A DNA stretch of 64,000 nucleotides from Chaetorhynchus papuensis (GCA_013396525.1 VWYX01000728.1:368916-432915); one strand, 5' to 3'. Positions 39,035-51,340 are shown, counted from the first letter of the stretch. A program made the numbers and translations. The notes: a model not told the origin generated them from the letters alone.

Positions 39035-40270
39035 CTGTTTTCTTCTTGAGATGGAGTGACCACAATTACATGAATGTCATGGATTTCTTTAATAGCAATA
39101 AGGCTTTCTCTCCTAAGCTCTTAATACTTTCCAAATAATTCCTAATGTTCTATTTGTCTTTTTAGCTGCTGCTAAGCAGAGCTGACATTTTCATAGAAGT
39201 AGCATTGCAAGATGTGTAATGACTTCAAGATCTCTTTCCTGACAGGTTATAGGTAAATTAACATCCATCACAAGGTAGACATAGTTAGGATTTTTTTTTC
39301 CTCTTTGTATCTACGGTATGTATCACTTTGAATTTATCAAATTAAATTTTATGAAGAAGTTTATCATGCAATCAGTCCGTATTGTGAGATGCTTGTACAA
39401 CTCCTTGCTATCACTTATTTCTTTCCCTGTCTGTGGTTTTTTTTTGTTTTGTTTTTGTTTGTTTGTTTGTTTGTTGGGTTTTTTTAGGGTTTTTTTTGTT
39501 GTTGTTTGTTAGTTTGTGGTTTTTTAGTTGCTATATTTTGAATAATTGTTTGCTATCAGAAAATATCTGACTTCTCAGCCCCAGATCTTTCCAGATCTTT
39601 CAGGAGTACATAGGGGAAGCACACATTACCATAGGATTCCACTGTTAACTCTTGTGTATTGGGAAATCTGACTGTTAATTTCTGTCTTTCCCAATCTCTG
39701 AAATGTAGAGTCTCTCCACAGATTAATGTTTTCTTCTTCAGAAACACCTTTAAAACAGAGTCTTTGGTGAGCACCTTGGCCAGAAGGTTAGGAATTCAGG
39801 TGTAGAGTATACATCAACTGGACTACTCTTTTTAATGCATTCATTGATTCTTTCAAAAAACTAATAGATTTGTGAGGCTTGACTTGATCTACAAAAATGT
39901 CTGGATTGTTGCCCACTGCATCTTATTTACCTTCCTGTCTTCCTGTTCTACTCTTTATTATGTTCCCACCAACATGTCTGTTGTAGAAGTCGGATTTACT
40001 GCTCTTCAGCTCCTTAGAATCTCTTGGAACTTTTTACGGAGAATTTGCTTCACCTTTATTACCTTCCATTTCTTTGTTATCTGGTCTGATTTATGTTAAT
40101 GTCCAAAATATATGAAATTCAGACTTGTATTTCTTTAGGCCTCTTGGGTGAACTCTGCCTGTTCAGGACAATTTGCTATTGTTCATTTCATGATTTTTCC
40201 CATTATCCCTCTGACTGGCTTTTCAGTATCAGGCAAATCCTGTGATGCATTCCTCTTGAGAAAGGCTCCT
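39035..40270 (-). mobile_element. Decayed ancient CR1/L3-clade LINE (ORF2 and 3' region)
   Basis: Read on the plus strand, this matches in order the reverse complement of an ancient amniote CR1/L3-type LINE. First come 3'-region words: GAGATGGAGTGACCAC, TTTTTAGCTGCTGCTAAGCA, TGACTTCAAGATCTCTTTCC and ATAGTTAGGATT. Next come reverse-transcriptase-region words: TTGAATAATTG, TATCAG, GGATTCCACTGTTAAC, GAGTCTTTGGTGAGCACCTT, ATCAACTGGA, TTGTGAGGCTTGA and CTCTTGGGTGAA. The minus-strand frame at 39556-39774 keeps a faint echo of the RT segment around the QGS...LF...NDL motif. Frameshifts and stops are frequent, so it is dead. A T/G repeat interrupts it at 39433-39526, and a 10-bp tandem duplication (CCAGATCTTT twice) lies at 39581-39600. 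The 5' limit near 40270 is uncertain. Confidence 0.8.
39433..39526. repeat. T/G-rich tract nested inside the decayed LINE
   Basis: GTTT and TTG units with long T runs cover about 94 bp. They lie between two segments that are adjacent in the remembered LINE consensus, so the tract expanded within, or was inserted into, the LINE. Confidence 0.9.
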
Positions 40271-42769
40271 CTAGGGCAACTTCTCCAGCTCCTTCCTTTT
40301 GCATTTTGGTACAAATAGTTTCTTTCAGTCTCTTGCTCCAACCTAATATTTCTTAACTTATGCTTACTGCATTTTTCATATACAGGTCTTGAAGAATATT
40401 TAAAATTATTTTGTTTGAGAGGAATTTGAAATAATTCTATTAACAATTCTTGTAGCTTACATGCATTCTTTCTTATTTTCCTGTGTTTGACCATTCTGGA
40501 AATTTCTGTAGATCTTAGACTTTGATGAATTTCCATTTTGCCCTTAAACCTCAATGATGATGGTACATAAATAAAATAGGTTTCCTGACAGCCTTAAAAC
40601 TGTTGTGTTTTTCACTTCTCATTTTAATAAGCTTTCCTTTTAACAAATGTCCTCACTTTTACTCAGATTTCCTTTCTGAAAGGAATAACTGCTGCAATAG
40701 AATTTTTGTTTAGATATTTTGCTGTTCTGTTACACCAGAAAAACTTTCACAGCCTTCTAGGCAACACATGGGAGACTGAACTACAGCAGACTCAGTCTCA
40801 CAATCACATATGAAAAATGTTCATACTGATTCCCTTTGGAATATGTCATGATTTCTGAAGTATCTACCAACTTCTGATTCTGAATCTCCACTGTATTGCA
40901 AGTTCTTTATACACATAAAAATGAAAGCGTAACAGAAACAGTTCATTTGGCAATATTAAAGGCTCATTTTCCATGTGTAAAATGAGAGTATGTCAGGTGG
41001 TAGACAATGTAGAAAGGAAAGGCCTAAATTTGGTAAAAGAAAAAATTATTTAATACGGCTACAAATGTGTTGCATCAATAAAAAAGACTGAAGTGACTGG
41101 CAGTCTCACTGTTCAGTTTACATCTTGCACAGAGCCATTGCTGATTAACAGTCTGCACTGGTCTTGGGTAATATTGCTATTTGTTTTGAGGGGAAAAATA
41201 AAACCATATTCCATTCTCTAAGAATGGCTCTTTAAAGACATTTTGGGCTTATCTAGAATGTAATTGAAACTTTATTTTCTTATTTTTTTGAATAGAAAAA
41301 TACTCTAATTTCTCATTCTTTTTGTGCATAAATATGTGTCTTTCTGGAGGGGTGGAAATTTGTGGATCATGTTCTGGTGCTTTATGGTATTTTTTTAGTA
41401 TAAACAAAAAGTTTTACTTTTTATATGTGTATTTATTTATTCCATGTAAGATCTAATGTACCAGTTTCTGTCTACCTTTAATTGTGCTCATTCTGAGGGC
41501 TATTTATTTGATCTTTGCTTTGCAGATAAAGGAAGAGTACTAGTATTAAAGATACTATGCTATATATTTTTCCGTCATAATTTCAGAGAGAAAACAGTCT
41601 GAGCTGGAAAAGGAACACAAATGTAGACTGCCATATTAATGACAAACATTTCAGAAGCCTCTCAAAATGTACCTGCAACTTTTCCAAATCCTCTTTTTAT
41701 TTTCCAGGGGAGTTTAGCACATTTAGGAAACATCAAAAAGATTTGTGAATATAATTGTAGTTGTTCATATTGTTTTTCCTCTTTCCTGATTTAAATAAGG
41801 AGCAGGCTTGCCAGGTACGCGTGGGCATATAATTCACTGAATTCCCTTCACACACCCCTCTCATCTCCTGTCTTTTCTCATCTGTTATAGATGGGAGAAA
41901 AATGGGTGTTTGGTAAGAGAAGTTATGAATCTTGAAAATAAAAAGCACTACTGGATGGGGGAAGGATTGATTGATTAATTAATTCAGGAAAGATTGTTAA
42001 TGTGACCAGGGAAAACAAATGAGTCCTATGACCAGTAAAGGCAGGCAAAGACAGCATCTGAAGGGTGGCTTGGAGAATGGAGTGCTGAAGAAGCAAATGA
42101 TTATTTGACTAATCCAAGAGCTGGGAGCTGTGTGTCTGTAAGGATGTAACTCTCTGTGGCTCTGCCACTTTTGCTTTTGGTTTGTTTTGGTGCTTTTTTT
42201 TTTTTTTTTGCTAACGATGGTATGGACAAGAATGCACAAAAATGTGCATGTTCACACACATATTTACAGTGAAGTAGATAGAGGAGAGTGGAGGCCTGTG
42301 CTTGCAGAAGTTTGTTTCTGTGTTCCCTGTTCAAGAGTAGATAGGGCAGTGCTGATGCAGTGGCTGTGTGGTTACAGGTACACATATTGTGCCTGTCAGA
42401 GCTCATGCGAAGCAGCAGGAACTCCTCTGAACTGGTTAATAAACTTTCTTGACAGTTCTGAAACATTGACAGGCATTTTTGAGTTCTCTGGGCAAAATTA
42501 AAAGAGATCTAGTAGAAAGCATCCTTTTAAAGCGTTTTCTAAAAACAAATCCCCAAAATAACCTACAAGTATCATATTTTTATTTTTGCCCCCACTTAAT
42601 ATGACACTTCTTAATTTCCTGTTGGCAAGCCAGTTGTAATCTTTAGCTGGTAACTAATTTGGTCATAAAATACTGACCCAGATTTTTCTGGATAATTAAC
42701 AAGTTGGGCAAATCAGCAGAAGCAGGTGTAGTATATTTTCAGTACCAGTGGAGAAAAGCAGTTAGCTGG

Positions 42770-43340
42770 TGTTTTAATTCTCATTTCCAGTAATGAACTA
42801 TATAACATTCTGGCTGGCTAATGCAATTAGCATTGTCTCCTCCTCCCCTTACTTCCTCACTTTAAATAAAAAAAAAAAGGAAACTCAAACCAGGAATTTA
42901 TAAAAGGCCAAGAATTACTGACCCTTTTTGCACGCTTCTTACAATCACGTTATTAACCTGCTGGATTGAGCCTTGTGTAGAACAGTAATAAAAAATTTAT
43001 ACAAATATGTATCATGTTACAAGCTGAGACAGAAAACAATGTTTCCATTCTTCAAGCAATTAATTATTGTGATTAATGTATTCCCCCTTCTCTAAGCACA
43101 ATTCTGCCAGGCAGAGTCAGCCCATTGACATATTGTAGAATTATAATGCATATCTAATTAAAGGTGACCTGAAAAGGCAGGGTGTTTAGCCTTCCCTGTC
43201 AGGACCAAGAAACTGTTAATCAGAAAGTGCTTGCTTTCCACACCACCCCACCCCTCCCTTTTTTTATTTTTGTGCTAATTTCAAATCTCCTCCCTGCATC
43301 AGTGAGCAGATGAGATCTTCAGCCAGCTTTCATCTTTCAG
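42770..43340. promoter_or_regulatory. Candidate conserved non-coding element with paired-type homeodomain site
   Basis: The block is rich in TAAT/ATTA cores without being a simple repeat. At 42819-42829 it carries TAATGCAATTA, which has the TAAT-N3-ATTA layout of the P3 dimer site bound by paired-class homeodomain proteins. It is embedded in a longer palindrome, GCTAAT-GCA-ATTAGC (42817-42831). Further TAATTA words occur near 43060 and 43150. The site match is seen directly. Enhancer function is inferred, and nothing here identifies a target gene. Confidence 0.3.
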
Positions 43341-44420
43341 AAAAATGAATAGTGCAGAAAGAACATTATCAAATGAGCTGTTGAAGAAGTCAGTGAATAT
43401 GTGTGTGTGAGTGTGACTGCTTCCAGAATGAATTTAGATTTATCTCTGTTATCTCCCCTCTCCCGACTCACTCTCCACACTCTGCTTGCGCTCAGTCCAC
43501 ACGTCAAGCAGGGTGGGTCATAATGAATCATAAGGGACAGTTACTTGTAGAATAGTGACAGGTCCAATTGTGATACAACTTGTTCTGGAATTAAGTTTGT
43601 TAACATTATGAATTGTCTCATTTGACCAGAGGTTTAAACACCTAGAAGCTTTTATGCATGCAATTTCTTAAAGTATTTCTTTTCCATTAGGCAGCTGCTG
43701 CTTTACAGTATTCCACAAATGAAATTGTTTTATCACATCAATAGCTGCACAAAACAACTGTGACAACAAGAAGACTCTTTTTTGCCCCCATCTTGCTAAC
43801 AAGTATCATTCAAATCAATAAACTCTGGCAACTGGATAACACCAAGAGAAGATATTATTTAAACTCAATTTTTAAACACATTTCCAAATCCATATGCTGA
43901 TGCAAAATTCTGATACAATTTCATACTATCCTCTTTGGTTTCCCTAGAAATAATCCACTGAATTAATATCTTGAGCAGAAAACCAATGAATATTTTTGCT
44001 TCTCACTGCCAGTATTTTTTTTTCTATATGTAATGCAAAGTTGTTGTCATAAGATTTTTTTTTTTTTATTTTTGCATGTGATAGAAAAGGGTATGATTAA
44101 ATTGCAATGTTTTACCCACGGGGAAAAAAAAGACTAATATTTTTCTTCAATTGTCAGTATTGCCATGTAACAGAATGTGATATCAAAAAACCTGCAAAGT
44201 CAGCACACCTTCTGAAACATATGTTGTATTCCAAAAATCCTTTGGGGTATTTGACTAGTTACTTCATACTTGTGATCACACTTCACTAGGCTAGTTCTAC
44301 ACAAAAAATATATCTTAGATGTTTTTCAGTTCAACAAAATTAATAAATAGTATCAATGACGTTGAAAAATATCTTTTACAGTTTATCAAAATCACCAGAA
44401 TAACCATTTGGTGCTCCTGA

Positions 44421-44437
44421 TTTTTTTTTTTTTTTTT
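44421..44437. repeat. Poly-T run of 17
   Basis: Seventeen consecutive T lie about 170 bp before the truncated LTR. The complement could be a poly-A tail of a minus-strand insertion, but I recognise no body for it. Confidence 0.85.
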
Positions 44438-44603
44438 AATCATAAGCCTCTTTCATGTTCAGAAGTTAGGGAAATTTCTGTTTTTTCCATGATTTTCCAG
44501 GAGTCTGCTGTTAGGCAGGGGGAGATTGGCATGGTTATAAATGTTTATTTTTCCTCGGATGTCTGTGAGGGCATGAGTGCACAGGTGCTTTCCTCTGGAT
44601 TTT

Positions 44604-45231
44604 GGGATAATATATTTAAGAAGGAGAAAAAGTTACTGTGCAGCAGGAATTGCAGCTAGAGAGGAGAGGAGAGGAGTGAGAATGTGTGAGAGGAACAGCC
44701 CTGCAGGCACCAAGGTCAGTGCAGAAGAAGGGGGAGGAGGAGATGCTCCAGGTGCCAGAGACAAGATTTCCCTGCAGCCCATGAAGGACCCCATGCCAGA
44801 GCAGGTGGATACCTTGAAGGAGCCTGTGATCCCACGGAAAGCCCATGCTGGAGCAGGCTCCTGGCAGGAGGGAGAGAGGCAACGTGTGATAAACTCACTG
44901 CAGCCTCAGTTTTCCATCCCCCTGCGCTGCTGTGAGGAAAAGAGGTAGAGAAATTGGGAGTAAAGTTAAGCCCGGGAAAAATGGAGAGGTGGAGCCTAGG
45001 TGTTATCAAGATGTGGTTTTATTGCTCATTATCATACTCTAATTTAAATGGTAATAGATTAATTTAATTTCTCCAAGTGGAGCCTGCTTTGCCCATGACA
45101 GTAACTGGTGATTGATCTCTCCCTGTCTCTATCTCAATCCATGAGCCCTTCATTATATTTTCCCTCCCCTGTACAGCTGAGGAGAGGGAGTGATAGTGGC
45201 TTTGGTAAGGACCTGACGCCTCGCCAGGGTA
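44604..45231 (+). mobile_element. Truncated, internally deleted LTR of the same ERVL-type family
   Basis: This copy shares long stretches with the reverse complement of the LTR at 17764-18770. Shared words include GAGTGAGAATGTGTGAGAGG, AACAGCCCTGCAG, CTGCAGCCCATG, GGAGCAGGCTCC, GTGTGATAAACT, TGATCTCTCCC, TCCCCTGTACAGCTG and GTGGCTTTGGT. It lacks about 170 bp of the 5' (U3) end. It also lacks about 230 bp inside, with the junction near 44870-44882. Together these losses account for its 628 bp against 1007. The 3' end fades near GCCAGGGTA without a clear CA end or flanking duplication. The 5' part keeps a TATA-like ATATTTAAG at 44612-44620. The 123-codon frame from 44577 is non-coding LTR sequence. 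Confidence 0.85.
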
Positions 45232-45904
45232 TTTGCCTGAAAAGACTTACTGAAAGAAAAAAAAAAAGCACACTTTTTTAGTTTTCAATTTTTTGTTTTG
45301 TTATTGTGTCTGGATCTCAATGCTTACGTGTTGGTGTTATTGGTTAAAGGGCTACAGGCATGTGAAAAGGTAATGAAAATTAAATGTTAAACTGTGAATT
45401 AAAGAAGGCTAGCAACTAAACCCCTCCTAAAGCCAGTGCAAGCTTTGGTCCTATAATTGTTTTGGAAAAATAGAAAGAAGCTACCACAATTTTAAAATAT
45501 TTCCATTTTTCTCATTAACAATATGATATATTTACCGTTCTTTATATTTTTAACCATTCTAAATGATATCGATATACATTTTTTTATTCAGGGCTGTAGT
45601 TGCAAAAATTATTTACACCCTGACAACAAGGAAAACATTAAATGCTTGTATAGGAAGTACTATTTTGAAGAAGAGAAACTGAGGCTTGGGTCATATAAGG
45701 AATTTTATAAAAGACTCAGAGGAAATCCATGTCAGAATTGAGAGCCGAAATTCTTCCTCAATTGTTTCCATTGCTGTCATTAAAATGAGATCTTTTCCTT
45801 CTGTCTGACCCTCTTCCATGTTCTGAGACTGTGAATAACTAAGAAACACAACAATAACCAGTAAATTAAAGATATTGAACATTATTTGTCACAGTATCTC
45901 CAAT

Positions 45905-45964
45905 CATATAGCGATATATAAGTATGTATGTATATATATGTTTTATATCTATATATACATACAT
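45905..45964. repeat. Imperfect TATG/TATA microsatellite
   Basis: ATATAT, GTATGTATG and CATACAT units are mixed over 60 bp. The right part is near the inverse complement of the left, so the strand could fold on itself. Confidence 0.85.
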
Positions 45965-46869
45965 CGACCAGGCATTTCTGCATGTTTTTTTGCTGGCTCT
46001 CCATTTGTCTGAGACATGTTACTGGTATTATCTTCCTTAAGGTTTTGAGGATCTCTCTATTTCTGTATTTTAATAACCTTTCGCCCCATAGTAAGTTCAA
46101 ATATGTTTGGGGGGTTAAGTTTTCTGAAGTACAAAGCAGTGTATAACCCTTCAGTCTTCACTGAGTTTACATGCAAGTAAGATTCCTTTTAATTTCAGTG
46201 GGATTTTTGCTTGATTAAGGACTAGAAATTTCAGGATTCCATTGCCTGAGCCTCAGAAAATATCAAATAAAAAGAACTATGCTAGAAATAAATCTTGCAG
46301 GCAGTAAAGTATCACAAGCATTGATAAATCACAGAACTGGAGTGAAGCATTTGAATAGATCAGGGGACACCTAAATATGATCAGGTGAGGCTACAATTGT
46401 TTTGATGGTCTTCTGGTACAAATGAGAATTTTTACACAAATGATTTTGCCTGAAGTGTCACAGGACATGAAAATTTACCACTGAAGAATGGTAACATTTT
46501 TGTTGCTTGTAAAATATCTTTCTTGCATAATTATTGATCTGTAAAATATAGAAATGTTTCCAAGGTAAGTTATACCCCTGCTAAAGTGTAAAATGCAAGG
46601 GTTATTTAATTATTACAGAATTCTGTTGCAAAAATACTAGAAGTTAAGTCCCAGAAGAGATTTAAAGAAAAAAAAAAAAAAGGAAATTTTCTTTGCTGTG
46701 TGTGGGGAATCTTCAAAATACTAACACAAACCGAAGGAAATGCTGATATTTTGCCTTGTGTGTTAAAAGACTGCTACAGGGTAACTAAATATGAAGAAAA
46801 TTCTTGGTTAACTGTTCCAATGTGTGCATACTGCTCCCACAAAACCTTTTATCTAAACTCCATTTGTCC

Positions 46870-47270
46870 TGCGTAGGAACTTGTTACCCAAGTGATGGAC
46901 CTGTACAGGTCAATGGGTGATTTCATGGAACACGAAACACACACAAGTTGGGCCGTGTAACGCTGATTAAATCGGGGTTGGAGTCTCATTTCTTCCCGCA
47001 GTGTGCGTTACTTTCATCTATCATCACATACCTTAAATCAGCACGGAATTAATGCAGTAAAGGACCTTAGGCAAAGACTAAGCCTTCTCAACACTTTAAG
47101 CTTAGGAATCATCCCTTTGAATGCTGCATGCCAGTCGATACTTCAGCTCACACACCGAATGGTAGCTGATCAGAGCTTGCAGTGGCGCTCAGCTCTGGAT
47201 CATGTCCTCTGCTACTGGTAACAAAAACTGAGGAAAGAGGAGCGGGGTTTGGTTTCAGTTGTGTGCGTAG
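46870..47270. promoter_or_regulatory. CpG-dense candidate conserved element
   Basis: I count 13 CpG dinucleotides between 46871 and 47266, far denser than the surrounding sequence, with no simple repeat. GC content is only moderate, so this is not a classic CpG island. There is no TATA box or clear exon. Retained CpGs in an otherwise CpG-depleted genome suggest selection or lack of methylation, as at enhancers. A plus-strand open frame (47003-47221) lies inside but resembles nothing I know. Confidence 0.35.
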
Positions 47271-47305
47271 ATATCTCAGCAATTCTATCTAATTTAGAGA
47301 AGTCA

Positions 47306-47348
47306 CTCCAGATTTACACCAGTGCTACTGAAAATCAAAATCTGGCCC
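47306..47348. repeat. Possible ancient amniote interspersed-repeat fragment
   Basis: The words CTCCAGATTTACACCAGTG and AATCAAAATCTGGCCC lie about 8 bp apart. I remember this order from an old interspersed repeat seen in turtle, crocodile and bird genomes, whose name I cannot give reliably. Only about 43 bp match. Confidence 0.3.
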
Positions 47349-50300
47349 ATTGTCTTAGCAAAATACACCAAGTCAATATCAGTTCATTACAGAGAGGGAG
47401 AGAGAAAGGGAATGAGGGAGAAAACAAGGATTTCGTTAGCAATGCATTCTGTAGTATAAAAGATAAAAAGGAATATCCAATTAACACACCACTATAATTG
47501 CTTGCAGAAATTCTTTTTTATTTAAAGATGAAATAGCTAAGAGTTCTCATCAAAACTGGGGTCACAGCCTACATATTAAATGAAAGAAATTGATTGGGCT
47601 TTATTACACCCTGACTACTGCAAATGTGCCTCAATCACTGATTGCTATAAATTTATTCTTATAAACTACTAATTGCCCAAGTCATAATGGTAACAATGGT
47701 ATAATGAAATTATCTTGATCAAGCTGATGCACAAATTTTGCTTGACAACATGAGCAGTGTGAGAAAAAAGGAAAGAAGACATGCATACAAATACATAATG
47801 TTTCATTAAAATTAAAACCAATGTTAAAACAACTGTTCTCTGAAGTATACAAAGTTCTGTATTAGAAGGGCTTCCTTTAGAAAAATCATTTAAGAAGACA
47901 GGCATTTACATTTATAATAAAATGATCTTGCATTTTTTATTTGTCTTGAAAATTAATGACTTACTTAATCACATTTGATCAAAGGAGATAAGTTGATGTA
48001 GTCATGTGTTTCTGATTGCATTAAGCCTGATCCAGAGTGGCATGATGGATATTTAATAGTCTTGCTGTCCCTCTATATCTTGTCACCATTTCTTGATATG
48101 CATGGATCCTGTGGAGTACACCACAGCACAAAACTGTGCTTTTAATAAAACAGACTAAGGTTAGAAAAAAGGAAATTCTGTTGGAGCTTACATGGTGGAG
48201 CTTTTAGAAGTAGGTCATCCACCATCAAAAAATATTTCTTTAAAAAACAAACATCGCAGGTAACTCTATATATAGATATATAGCTTGAAGTATTTTCTCC
48301 TTTTAAAAGTGCATTTTGCTTCTATGCTGCCACTATTAAAAGATATTGCTATAATAGGTTTCAAGGACTAGGCAGAGTGAAAGTATGTAGAAACAAAGAT
48401 AGCCATCCAGAAAATGTAGGAAATTTCTAGAAGCTGGAATGCAGAGCATTGTGTAAAACGCATAAATTGCTGCTATTTATATTGTGCTAATAGCTGTTTC
48501 TACAAGTGTCAGCTGAGCCATTCACAGGGAATATTGGTATGTATGAGAAATTATTTCTGGGTAGTTCAAACGTAGTTCCAACTCTTTCCAAATTAGTCCC
48601 ACCAAAAAATTTTATTTTGATGCCTAATTCTTTCTCACCAGAGTATTTCTTCAGTATGAAACTGTCCTTTTTTCATGAGCATGTCTTGCTTTCCTCCCTC
48701 AAAATGGAGCTCCAAACTTTTATACGGGGGTACAATATTTTCATTCTTCAGAATAAATTGCTCCTAAAATTGCTATCATTGAGGCAATCCTATAGGAACT
48801 TAAAAAAACTCAGAGACAACCAAGCTGGAAGGGTTTCAGGAGGCCCTTTAGCTTAGCTGGCACGCCCCGCCCCAGTTGGGCTGTGTATTTGCTAGGCTGC
48901 CCCACATTTCAAGTTTCCAGCTATTGCAGTCTCTGTTTGTCCTATTGCCAGAAAGCTTTTCACCACTGGCTAATCTAAATCCTTTTTCCTGCAATTTATA
49001 CTTAGTGACACTTGTTTCATGTGTAAGGACTGTGGAGAATGGTTTATCCCTCCAGTCTTTGCAATATTTCAAATGTGGGAAGTCTTTGGCTCTGCCTCTT
49101 CCCTCCTCTCTACATATTCTACTCTTCCCACTTCCTTACTATTGGTCTTTAAGCCCTGATATGATGAGAGCTGTTTTGAAAAGAAATATGTATCTATTTG
49201 GGGAAACTCACAGGAGTTTAGGACAGGATATAAAAAAAACTTCAGGCTCTCAGGAATAAATGATCTCCAGGGGAGCACACCTACAGCACCTAGTAGGGCA
49301 GGGGCAGGGGGGGAATCCAGGAACAGCCATTTTTCGCCCCTATATTCATAATTCTGTGCCACTTCTTCTGTTCTAACCACGTGGTAGTAAGTAATAAGGT
49401 TTTACTGAGTCATATTTGTGTGTTTAGTGAAGTATTGGGAGTCTGCTGTGGTGTTACTAGAGTTGCAGACAGGGTTTGTTTGTTTTAGATTGCTTTATTG
49501 CTATTATTATTTAGCGCTTTACTTTATTTAGGATTAAATTGGATTAGCATTTTCTTCAACACTGTTAGATAGGACTCCCTGAAAAAAAACCAAACATTTT
49601 TCACACCTGGAAGAATTTTTTCCTTATGTTGTTGATTTTAGTTGTTGTTTTCAGGTGGACTTGTCCTATAACCAGCTAACATTCCAAAAAAACTGTGTTT
49701 TTACAAGTGGGCATGTTTATAGATTCAGACTATATATGAAATATAAACTGGCCTGGACAGGAAAGGACTAAAGTGACAAATACCCAAAGAGTTGTCAGAG
49801 AAAAAGTAATAGTAATAGTAACAATGCTTGTAAGAGAATGGTGGAGTTTTCAATCTATTGTCTAAGGTGAGGAAGTTCCTTAATATTATTAATGCAGTCA
49901 GCAAATGATATCTGGAATGCTATTCTGTGCAATATCCCTATTATTTCTGGAATTTGTACAACAAGAACACAAAAACTGGGTTTTCAAAATGGCCTCTTCA
50001 TAAAATGCTGTAACACTTGTTGTCTTACTCACCCATTCCTTTATCCATCTATCTCTGTATCTATCACGAAATGACAATCCTAACTTACTTTAAACCCTCC
50101 AAAGGTATATTCTTAAATTTTAATGTTGGAAAAGCTTCATGACGACTGGTACTATGGCTTAATGTGGTATCGCTTCTGACAGCTGCCTCTGTAAGGAAAG
50201 CAAAGGATGACTGCATTACTGTCACTTTCTGTCAGATTCTGGTTGCCAAACTCTTGCAGGAATGATGACAGTGAACCAAACGAGTGACAAAGGGAGTCAA

Positions 50301-51262
50301 AGCTGTGATTTTGAATGAGGAAGAGTGGACACCTGAATTGCATTTTGTTCGTGCCATTCATTCTGTTCTACTTGTGGACTTCGTGGCATGGCGTCTGCTC
50401 CCATTTTTTAAATTATTTGTTCTTTGGGACTTTTACCCGCTTCTCGCACTCTCAAAACCCCCCAAAAATAACTGTTATCAAGCCCAGAGTAGGTCAGAGT
50501 ATGAGCAGAAAAATAGATGTAACTGTGGAATGTACTTGGAGGAGAAAGCAAACAGAGGTATGATGCCCAAGTACACTCAAATTGTCTGGAAACAAAAACT
50601 GTTTTGATAGTTATTTCCCATATTATTTGCACTGAGATAACATTATTACTTCAGTACTCTAGCCAGAGTTGTCACCTGTGGCTCATCTACCAAGCATCTA
50701 TGAGAATACAGCTCCACTAAATCTGCTGTATGTTTTGTATTTTGTGCCATTGTTCTTCAGAGGAGATTCCCTGTTTCCTGAATGTTCTCTGGAATCGCCA
50801 GCTGAGATGTGCTGCAGCAGCCACAGGAGAGAATGCTGTGACAGATTGCAAAACAGTGATGTTTATGTTTCAAGTTCCATTAGGAATGAGCTGTTCTAAA
50901 AATCATACCGACTGTGGTATTTCAAATTCTGGGAAATGTTTTTCAAAGGGCTTTGCACTGGGAGGTAATGAAAGATTTCTTTAGTTTGCTTGGTTTTGAA
51001 CTAGAGAGAATTTTAAAATGTTGAAAGTGGAGCTTAGGTGAACCACAAGTCTGATCCCGATTGGTGGTGTGTCTGTTCCTGGTTCTAGAGCAGCATTCAA
51101 GTATCTTTAGAGACAGGCCTTTGGTGAGAATATTCCTTGCTGTTATTCTAGGAAACTACTGGCTTTTTTTTCCAGCAAAATATATTCAGAGTGTTGTTTT
51201 GTATTCCTAGGAAGGATACCTATAGTACTGACAGGGTTCCACAGAAACCTTGCACATGGTGG

Positions 51263-51340
51263 ACTTTTTTTTTCTCCTTAATTTTCTTTTTTCCCCCCCT
51301 TTTCCGCCCTTTTTTTTCCTTTTAATTTTTAAAATTTCTC
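51263..51340. repeat. Pyrimidine-rich low-complexity tract
   Basis: T and C runs, including C7, are almost unbroken over about 75 bp on the plus strand. Confidence 0.8.

Larger units (their letters stand above)
40271..44603. other. Non-coding stretch
   Basis: No supportable gene is present. The first 300 bp may continue the decayed LINE but I cannot align it. Poly-T runs lie at 42194-42209 (16), 44055-44067 (13) and 44421-44437 (17). The block at 42770-43340 is listed separately. Confidence 0.5.

Noticed and set aside
39318..39512. Frame rich in Phe, Cys and Leu
   Set aside because: It reads antisense through the decayed LINE and then through the nested T/G repeat.
44577..45009. Open frames of 123 and 97 codons on opposite strands
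   Set aside because: They lie largely or wholly within the second LTR copy and look like shadows of LTR sequence.
48506..48856. Open frame of 116 codons
   Set aside because: No recognisable domain, no splice or promoter context, and length within chance expectation for AT-rich 64-kb DNA.
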